A stretch of 64,000 nucleotides of DNA from assembly GCA_958496175.1 (NCBI GenBank), contig OY292279.1, positions 1 to 64,000 of the forward strand, read 5' to 3'. The notes under the pieces are model-generated. The model saw only the letters and a program-made list of their open reading frames with translations, was not told where the DNA came from and did not search any database. The position numbers were made by a program, and so were the translations under genes. Shown here piece after piece: positions 53,101 through 63,049 of this stretch (positions are counted from its first letter, which is position 1; every line of letters starts with the position of its first letter). This stretch comes from Sisyra terminalis (Eukaryota; Arthropoda; Insecta; Neuroptera; Sisyridae).

Positions 53101-56100
53101 TCATTGCGGATATTTTGCGGTGATATTTGCGGTTATTTTTGCGGATATCATTGCGGTTATTTTGCGGTAATATTTGCGGTTATTTTTGCGGATATTATTG
53201 CGGTTATTTTGCTGTAATATTTGCGGTTAATTTTGCGGATATCATTGCGGTTATTTTTGCGGATATTATTGCGGTTATTTTTGCGGATATCATTGCGGTT
53301 ATTTTGCGGTGATATTTGCGGTTATTTTTGCGGATATCATTGCGGTTATTTTTGCGGATATTATTGCGGTTATTTTTGCGGATATTATTGCGGTTATTTT
53401 TGCGGATATCATTGCGGTTATTTTGCGGTAACATTTGCGGTTATTTTTGCGGATATTATTGCGGTTATTTTTGCGGATATCATTGCGGTTATTTTGCTGT
53501 AATATTTGCGGTTAATTTTGCGGATATTATTGCGGTTATTTTTGCGGATATCATTGCGGTTATTTTTGCGGATATCATTGCGGATATTTTGCGGTGATAT
53601 TTGCGGTTATTTTTGCGGATATCATTGCGGTTATTTTGCGGTAATATTTGCGGTTATTTTTGCGGATATCATTGCGGTTATTTTGCGGTAATATTTGCGG
53701 TTATTTTTGTGGATATTATTGCGGTTATTTTGCTGTAATATTTGCGGTTAATTTTGCGGATATCATTGCGGTTATTTTTGCGGATATTATTGCGGTTATT
53801 TTTGCGGATATCATTGCGGTTATTTTGCGGTGATATTTGCTGTTATTTTTGCGGATATCATTGCGGTTATTTTTGCGGATATTATTGCGGTTATTTTTGC
53901 GGATATTATTGCGGTTATTTTTGCGGATATCATTGCGGTTATTTTGCGGTAACATTTGCGGTTATTTTTGCGGATATCATTGCGGTTATTTTGCGGTAAT
54001 ATTTGCGGTTATTTTTGCGGATATTATTGCGGTTATTTTGCTGTAATATTTGCGGTTAATTTTGCGGATATCATTGCGGTTATTTTTGCGGATATTATTG
54101 CGGTTATTTTTGCGGATATCATTGCGGTTATTTTGCGGTGATATTTGCGGTTATTTTTGCGGATATCATTGCGGTTATTTTGCGGTAATATTTGCGGTTA
54201 TTTTTGCGGATATCATTGCGGTTATTTTGCGGTAATATTTGCGGTTATTTTTGCGGATATTATTGCGGTTATTTTGCTGTAATATTTGCGGTTAATTTTG
54301 CGGTTATCATTGCGGTTTTTTTTTCGGATATTATTGCGGTTATTTTTGCGGATATCATTGCGGTTATTTTGCGGTAATATTTGCGGTTATTTTTGCGGAT
54401 ATCATTGCGGTTATTTTTGCGGATATTATTGCGGTTATTTTTGCGGATATTATTGCGGTTATTTTTGCGGATATCATTGCGGTTATTTTGCGGTAACATT
54501 TGCGGTTATTTTTGCGGATATTATTGCGGGTATTTTTGCGGATATCATTGCGGTTATTTTGCTGTAATATTTGCGGTTAATTTTGCGGATATTATTGCGG
54601 TTATTTTTGCGGATATCATTGCGGTTATTTTTGCAGATATCATTGCGGTTATTTTGCGGTGATATTTGCGGTTATTTTTGCGGATATCATTGCGGTTATT
54701 TTGCGGTAATATTTGCGGTTATTTTTGCGGATATCATTGCGGTTATTTTTGCGGATATTATTGCGGTTATTTTTGCGGATATTATTGCGGTTATTTTTGC
54801 GGATATCATTGCGGTTATTTTGCGGTAACATTTGCGGTTATTTTTGCGGTTATTTTTGCGGATATCATTGCGGATATTTTGCGGTGATATTTGCGGTTAT
54901 TTTTGCGGATATCATTGCGGTTATTTTGCGGTAATATTTGCGGTTATTTTTGCGGATATTATTGCGGTTATTTTGCTGTAATATTTGCGGTTAATTTTGC
55001 GGATATCATTGCGGTTATTTTTGCGGATATTATTGCGGTTATTTTTGCGGATATCATTGCGGTTATTTTGCGGTGATATTTGCGGTTATTTTTGCGGATA
55101 TCATTGCGGTTATTTTTGCGGATATTATTGCGGTTATTTTTGCGGATATTATTGCGGTTATTTTTGCGGATATCATTGCGGTTATTTTGCGGTAACATTT
55201 GCGGTTATTTTTGCGGATATTATTGCGGTTATTTTTGCGGATATCATTGCGGTTATTTTGCTGTAATATTTGCGGTTAATTTTGCGGATATTATTGCGGT
55301 TATTTTTGCGGATATCATTGCGGTTATTTTTGCGGATATCATTGCGGATATTTTGCGGTGATATTTGCGGTTATTTTTGCGGATATCATTGCGGTTATTT
55401 TGCGGTAATATTTGCGGTTATTTTTGCGGATATCATTGCGGTTATTTTGCGGTAATATTTGCGGTTATTTTTGTGGATATTATTGCGGTTATTTTGCTGT
55501 AATATTTGCGGTTAATTTTGCGGATATCATTGCGGTTATTTTTGCGGATATTATTGCGGTTATTTTTGCGGATATCATTGCGGTTATTTTGCGGTGATAT
55601 TTGCTGTTATTTTTGCGGATATCATTGCGGTTATTTTTGCGGATATTATTGCGGTTATTTTTGCGGATATTATTGCGGTTATTTTTGCGGATATCATTGC
55701 GGTTATTTTGCGGTAACATTTGCGGTTATTTTTGCGGATATCATTGCGGTTATTTTGCGGTAATATTTGCGGTTATTTTTGCGGATATTATTGCGGTTAT
55801 TTTGCTGTAATATTTGCGGTTAATTTTGCGGATATCATTGCGGTTATTTTTGCGGATATTATTGCGGTTATTTTTGCGGATATCATTGCGGTTATTTTGC
55901 GGTGATATTTGCGGTTATTTTTGCGGATATCATTGCGGTTATTTTGCGGTAATATTTGCGGTTATTTTTGCGGATATCATTGCGGTTATTTTGCGGTAAT
56001 ATTTGCGGTTATTTTTGCGGATATTATTGCGGTTATTTTGCTGTAATATTTGCGGTTAATTTTGCGGTTATCATTGCGGTTTTTTTTTCGGATATTATTG

Positions 56101-57674
56101 CGGTTATTTTTGCGGATATCATTGCGGTTATTTTGCGGTGATATTTGCGGTTATTTTTGCGGATATCATTGCGGTTATTTTGCGGATATCATTGCGGTTA
56201 TTTTTGCGGATATTATTGCTGTTATTTTTGCGGATATCATTGCGGTTATATTGCGGTGATATTAGCGGTTATTTTTGCGGATATCATTGCGGTTATTTTG
56301 CGGTAATATTTGCGGTTATTTTCGTGGATATTATTGCGGTTATTTTTGCGGATATAATTGCGGTTATTTTGCGGTGATATTTGCGGTTATTTTTGCGGAT
56401 ATCATTGCGGTTATTTTGCGGTTATATTAGCGGTTATTTTTGCGGATATCATTGCGGTTATTTTTGCGGATATTATTGCGGTTATTTTTGCGGATATCAT
56501 TGCGGTTATTTTTGCAGATATCATTGCGGTTATTTTGCGGTGATATTTGCGGTTATTTTTGCGGATATCATTGCGGTTATTTTGCGGTAACATTTGCGGT
56601 TATTTTGGCGGATATTATTGCGGTTATTTTTGCGGATATTATTGCGGTAATTTTTGCGGATATCATAGCGGTTATTTTGCGGTAACATTTGCGGTTATTT
56701 TTGCGGATATCATTGCGGTTATATTGCGGTGATATTAGCGGTTATTTTTGCGGATATCATTGCGGTTATTTTTGCGGATATTATTGCGGTTATTTTTGCG
56801 GATATCATTGCGGTTATTTTTGCAGATATCATTGCGGTTATTTTGCGGTGATATTTGCGGTTATTTTTGCGGATATCATTGCGGTTATTTTGCGGTAACA
56901 TTTGCGGTTATTTTGGCGGATATTATTGCGGTTATTTTTGCGGATATTATTGCGGTAATTTTTGCGGATATCATTGCGGTTATTTTGCGGTAACATTTGC
57001 GGTTATTTTTGCGGATATCATTGCGGTTATTTTGCGGTAATATTTGCGGTTATTTTCGCGGATATTATAGCGGTTATTTTGCGGTAACATTTGCGGTTAT
57101 TTTTGCTGATATTATTGCGGTTATGTTGCGGTAATATTTGCGGTTATTTTTGCGGATATCATTGCGGTTATTTTGCGGTAATATTTGCGGTTATTTTTGC
57201 GGATATCATAGCGGTTATTTTGCGGTAATATTTGCGGTTATTTTTGCGGATATCATTGCGGTTATTTTGCGGATATCATTGCGGTTATTTCGCGGTAATA
57301 TTTGCGGTTATTTTTGCGGATATCATTGAGGTTATTTTGCGGTAATATTTGCGGTTATTTTTGCGGATATCATAGCGGTTATTTTGCGGTAATATTTGCG
57401 GTTATTTTTGCGGATATCATTGCGGTTATTTTGCGGAAATATTTGCGGTTATTTTTGCGGATATCATTGCGGTTATTTCGCGGTAATATTTGCGGTTATT
57501 TTTGCGGATATTGTTGCGCTTATTTTTGCGGATATCACTGCGGTTATTTTGCGGTAATATTAGCGGTTATTTTTGCGGATATCATTGCGGTTATTTTGCG
57601 GTAACATTTGCGGTTATTTTTGCGGATATCATTGCGGTTATTTTGCGGTAATATTTGCGGTTATTTTTGCGGAT
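47161..57674. repeat. 10.5 kb super-repeat, copy II
   Basis: Offsets to copy I are 10,770 at 47.2-49.3 kb; 8711, 8699 and 8687 at 49.6-52.5 kb; about 8722-8734 near 53-54 kb; and 10,498 at 56.1-57.6 kb. The steps are a loss of about 2 kb, two separate 12-bp losses (near 50,075 and 50,350) and a 1764-bp gain. A substitution near 47,692 (TTTTGTGGTGAT against TTTTGCGGTGAT at 36,922) is also visible. The copy ends near 57,674. Confidence 0.85.
52617..56141. repeat. 1764-bp tandem duplication (52617-54380 and 54381-56144)
   Basis: Unit order and variants repeat exactly at 1764 bp: TTGCGGGTATTTTTGC (52,763/54,527), GCAGATATC (52,869/54,633), TTTTTGCGGTTATTTTTGCGG (near 53,080/54,844), TTTTTGTGGATATT (53,705/55,469), TTTGCTGTTATT (53,838/55,602), and TTATCATTGCGGTTTTTTTTTCGG (near 54,305/56,069). 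The last variant occurs once in super-repeat copy I, near 45,570, so the duplication is specific to copy II. Confidence 0.87.
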
Positions 57675-59679
57675 ATTATTGCGGTTATTTTGCTGTAATA
57701 TTTGCGGTTAATTTTGCGGATATCATTGCGGTTACTTTGCGGATATTATTGCGGTTATTTTTGCGGATATTATTGCGGTTATTTTTGCGGATATCATTGC
57801 GGTTATTTTGCGTTGATATTTGCGGTTATTTTGCAGTAATATTTGCAGTTATTTTTGCGGATATTATTGCGGTTATTTTGCGGTAACATTTGCGGTTATT
57901 TTTGCGGATATTATGGCGGTTATGTTGCGGTAATATTTGTGGTTATTTTTGCGGATATCATTGCGGTTATTTTGCGGTAAAATTTGCGGTTATTTTTGCG
58001 GATATTATTGCGGTTATTTTGCGGTAATATTTGCGGTTATTTTTGCGGCTATTATTGCGGTTATTTTTGCGGATATCATTGCGGTTATTTTGCTGTAATA
58101 TTTGCGGTTATTTTTGCGGATAATATTGCGGTTGTTTTGCGGTAATATTAGCGGTTATTTTTGCGGATATCATTGCGGTTATTTTGCGGTAACATTTGCG
58201 GTTATTTTTGCGGATATTATAGCGGTTATTTTGCGGTAACATTTGCGGTTATTTATGCTGATATTATTGCGGTTATGTTGCGGTAATATTTGCGGTTATT
58301 TTTGCGGATATCATTGCGGTTATTTTGCGGTAACATTTGCGGTTATTTTTGCGGATATTATTGCGGTTATTTTGCGGTAGTATTTGCGGTTATTTTTGCG
58401 GATATTATTGCGGTTATTTTTGCGGATATCATTGCGGTTATTTTGCGGTAATATTTGCGGTTATTTTTGCGGATATTATTGCGGATATTTTTGCGGATAT
58501 ATTTGCGGTTATTTTGCGGTGATATTTGCGGTTATTTTGCCGTAATATTTGCGGTTATTTTTGCGGATATTATTGCGGTTATTTTGCGGTAACATTGGCG
58601 GTTATTTTTGCGGATATTATTGCGGTTATGTTGCGGGAATATTTGCGGTTATTTTTGCGGATATTATTGCGGTAATTTTTGCGGATATCATTGCGGTTAT
58701 TTTGCGGAAATATTTGCGGTTATTTTTGCGGATATCATTGCGGTTATTTCGCGGTAATATTTGCGGTTATTTTTGCGGATATCATTGCGGTTATTTTGCG
58801 GTAACATTTGCGGTTATTTTTGCGGATATTATTGCGGTTATTTTGCGGTGATATTTGCGGTTATTTTTGCGGATATCATTGCGGTTATTTTGCGGTAACA
58901 TTTGCGGTTATTTTTGCGGATATCATTGCGGTTATTTTGCGGTAATATTTGCGGTTATTTTTGCGGATATCATTGCGGTTATTTTTGCGGATATCATTGC
59001 GGTTATTTGTGCGGATATCATTGCGGTTATTTTGCGGTAACATTTGCGGTTTTTTTGGCGGATATTATTGCGGTAATATTTGCGGTTATTTTTGCGGATA
59101 TTATTGCGGTTATTTTGCGGTAACATTTGCGGTTATTTTTGCTGATATTATTACGGTTATGTTGCGGTAATATTTGCGGTTATTTTTGCGGATATCATTG
59201 CGGTTATTTTGCGGTAACATTTGCGGTTATTTTTGCGGATATTATTGCGGTTATTTTGCGGTAGTATTTGCGGTTATTTTTGCGGATATTATTGCGGTTA
59301 TTTTTGCGGATATCATTGCGGTTATTTTGCGGTTATATTTGCGGTTATTTTTGCAGATATCATTGCGGTTATTTTGCGGTAACATTTGCGGTTATTTTTA
59401 CGGATATCATTGCGGTTATTTTGCGGTAATATTTGCGGTTATTTTTGCGGATATTATTGCGGATATTTTTGCGGATATATTTGCGGTTATTTTGCGGTGA
59501 TATTTGCGGTTATTTTGCCGTAATATTTGCGGTTATTTTTGCGGATATTATTGCGGTTATTTTGCGGTAACATTTGCGGTTATTTTTGCGGATATTATTG
59601 CGGTTATGTTGCGGGAATATTTGCGGTTATTTTTGCGGATATTATTGCGGTAATTTTTGCGGATATCATTGCGGTTATT

Positions 59680-60630
59680 TTGCGGTAATATTTGCGGTTA
59701 TTTTTGCGGATATCATTGCGGTTATTTTGCGGTGATATTTGCGGTTATTTTTGCGGATATGATTGCGGTTATTTTTGCGGATATCATTGCGGTTATTTTG
59801 CGGTAATATTTGCGGTTATTTTTGCGGATATCATAGCGGTTATTTTGCGGTTATATTTGCGGTTATTTTTGCGGATATCATTGCGGTTATTTTGCGGAAA
59901 TATTTGCGGTTATTTTTGCGGATATCATTGCGGTTATTTCGCGGTAATATTTGCGGTTATTTTTGCGGATATTATCGCGGTTATTTTGCGGTAACATTTG
60001 CGGTTATTTTGGCGGATATTAATGCGGTTATGTTGCGGGAATATTTGCGGTTATTTTTGCGGATATTATTGCGGTAATTTTTGCGGATATCATTGCGGTT
60101 ATTATGCGGTAATATTTGCGGTTATTTTTGCGGATATCATAGCGGTTATTTTGCGGTTATATTTGCGGTTATTTTTGCGGATATCATTGCGGTTATTTTG
60201 CGGAAATATTTGCGGTTATTTTTGCGGATATCATTGCGGTTATTTTGCGGTGATATTTGCGGTTATTTTTGCGGATATGATTGCGGTTATTTTTGCGGAT
60301 ATCATTGCGGTTATTTTGCGGTAATATTTGCGGTTATTTTTGCGGATATCATAGCGGTTATTTTGCGGTTATATTTGCGGTTATTTTTGCGGATATCATT
60401 GCGGTTATTTTGCGGAAATATTTGCGGTTATTTTTGCGGATATCATTGCGGTTATTTCGCGGTAATATTTGCGGTTATTTTTGCGGATATTATCGCGGTT
60501 ATTTTGCGGTAACATTTGCGGTTATTTTGGCGGATATTAATGCGGTTATGTTGCGGGAATATTTGCGGTTATTTTTGCGGATATTATTGCGGTAATTTTT
60601 GCGGATATCATTGCGGTTATTATGCGGTAA
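59680..60630. repeat. 518-bp tandem duplication
   Basis: From about 59,690 the order GGATATGATTGC, ATCATAGCGG, GCGGTTATATT, GCGGAAATATT, TTTCGCGG, TTATCGCGG and GGATATTAATGCGG repeats from about 60,208 at 518 bp. GGATATGATTGC also occurs near 60,696, starting a third partial copy with TTGCGATTATT. Confidence 0.84.
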
Positions 60631-60749
60631 TATTTGCGGTTATTTTTGCGGATATCATTGCGGTTATTTTGCGGTGATATTTGCGGTTATTTTTGCGGAT
60701 ATGATTGCGATTATTTTTGCGGATATCATTGCGGTTATTTTGCGGTAAT

Positions 60750-62290
60750 ATTTGCGGATATTTTTGCGGATATCATAGCGGTTATTTTGTGGTAATATTT
60801 GCGGTTATTTTTGCGGATATCATTGCGGTTATTTTGCGGAAATATTAGCGGTTATTTTTGCGGATATCATTGCGGTTATTTCGCGGTAATATTTGCGGAT
60901 ATTTTTGGCGGATATTATTGCGGTAATATTTGCGGTTATTTTTGCGGATATTATTGCGGTTATTTTGCGGTAACATTTGCGGTTATTTTTGCTGATATTA
61001 TTGCGGTTATGTTGCGGTAATATTTGCGGTTATTTTTGCGGATATCATTGCGGTTATTTTGCGGTAATATTTGCGGTTATTTTTGCGGATATCATTGCGG
61101 TTATTTTGCGGAAATATTTGCGGTTATTTTTGCGGATATCATTGCGGTTATTTTGCGGTAATATTTGCGGTTATTTTTGGCGGATATTATTGCGGTAATA
61201 TTTGCGGTTATTTTTGCGGATATTATTGCGGTTATTTTGCGGTAACATTTGCGGTTATTTTTGCTGATATTATTGCGGTTATGTTGCGGTAATATTTGCG
61301 GTTATTTTTGCGGATATCATTGCGGTTATTTTGCGGTAATATTTGCGGTTATTTTTGCGGATATCATAGCGGTTATTTTGCGGTAATATTTGCGGTTATT
61401 TTTGCGGATATCATTGCGGTTATTTTGCGGAAATATTTGCGGTTATTTTTGCGGATATCATTGCGGTTATTTCGCGGTAATATTTGCGGTTATTTTTGCG
61501 GATATCATTGCGGTTATTTTGCGGTAATATTTGCGGTTATTTTTGCGGATATCATAGCGGTTATTTGGCGGTTATATTTGCGGTTATTTTTGCGGATATC
61601 ATTGCGGTTATTTTGCGGAAATATTGCGGTTATTTTTGCGGATATCATTGCGGTTATTTCGCGGTAATATTTGCGGTTATTTTTGCGGATATCATTGCGG
61701 TTATTTCGCGGTAATATTTGCGGTTATTTTTGGCGGATATTATTGCGGTAATATTTGCGGTTATTTTTGCGGATATTATTGCGGTTATTTTGCGGTAACA
61801 TTTGCGGTTATTTTTGCTGATATTATTGCGGTTATGTTGCGGTAATATTTGCGGTTATTTTTGCGGATATCATTGCGGTTATTTTGCGGTAATATTTGCG
61901 GTTATTTTTGCGGATATCATAGCGGTTATTTTGCGGTAATATTTGCGGTTATTTTTGCGGATATCATTGCGGTTATTTTGCGGAAATATTTGCGGTTATT
62001 TTTGCGGATATCATTGCGGTTATTTCGCGGTAATATTTGCGGTTATTTTTGCGGATATCATTGCGGTTATTTTGCGGTAATATTTGCGGTTATTTTTGCG
62101 GATATCATAGCGGTTATTTGGCGGTAATATTTGCGGTTATTTTTGCGGATATCATTGCGGTTATTTTGCGGAAATATTGCGGTTATTTTTGCGGATATCA
62201 TTGCGGTTATTTCGCGGTAATATTTGCGGTTATTTTTGCGGATATTGTTGCGCTTATTTTTGCGGATATCACTGCGGTTAATTTGCGGTA
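60750..62290. repeat. 553-bp tandem repeat with shorter 272-bp relatives
   Basis: The junction TTTTTGGCGGATATTATTGC followed by GGTAATATTTGC and TTGCTGATATTATTGC occurs near 60,903, 61,176 and 61,729, giving spacings of about 273 and 553. The 61,296-61,848 segment is repeated at 61,849-62,290, including GCGGAAATATTGCGG, a B unit short of three T near 61,620 and 62,173. ATATTGTTGCGCTT at 62,242 also marks 47,010 and 57,508. Confidence 0.84.
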
Positions 62291-63049
62291 ATATTTGCGG
62301 TTATTTTTGCGGATATTATTGCGGTTATGTTGCGGTAATATTTGTGGTTATTTTTGCGGATATCATTGCGGTTATTTTGCGGTAATATTTGCGGTTATTT
62401 TTGCGGCTATTATTGCGGTTATTTTTGCGGATATCATTGCGGTTATTTTGCTGTAATATTTGCGGTTATTTTTGCGGATATTATTGCGGTTGTTTTGCGG
62501 TAATATTAGCGGTTATTTTTGCGGATATCATTGCGGTTATTTTGCGGTAACACTTGCGGTTCTTTTTGCGGATATTATAGCGGTTATTTTGCGGTAACAT
62601 TTGCGGTTATTTATGCTGATATTATTGCGGTTATGTTGCGGTAATATTTGCGGTTATTTTTGCGGATATCATTGCGGTTATTTTGCGGTAACATTTGCGG
62701 TTATTTTTGCGGATATTATGGCGGTTATTTTGCGGTAGTATTTGCGGTTATTTTTGCGGATATTATTGCGGTTATTTTTGCGGATATCATTGCGGTTATT
62801 TTGCGGTAATATTTGCGGTTATTTTTGCGGATATAATTGCGGATATTTTTGCGGATATATTTGCGGTTATTTTGCGGTGATATTTGCGGTTATTTTTGCG
62901 GATATTATTGCGGTTATTTTGCGGTAACATTGGCGGTTATTTTTGCGGATATTATTGCGGTTATGTTGCGGGAATATTTGCGGTTATTTTTGCGGATATT
63001 ATTGCGGTAATTTTTGCGGATATCATTGCGGTTATTTTGCGGTAATATT

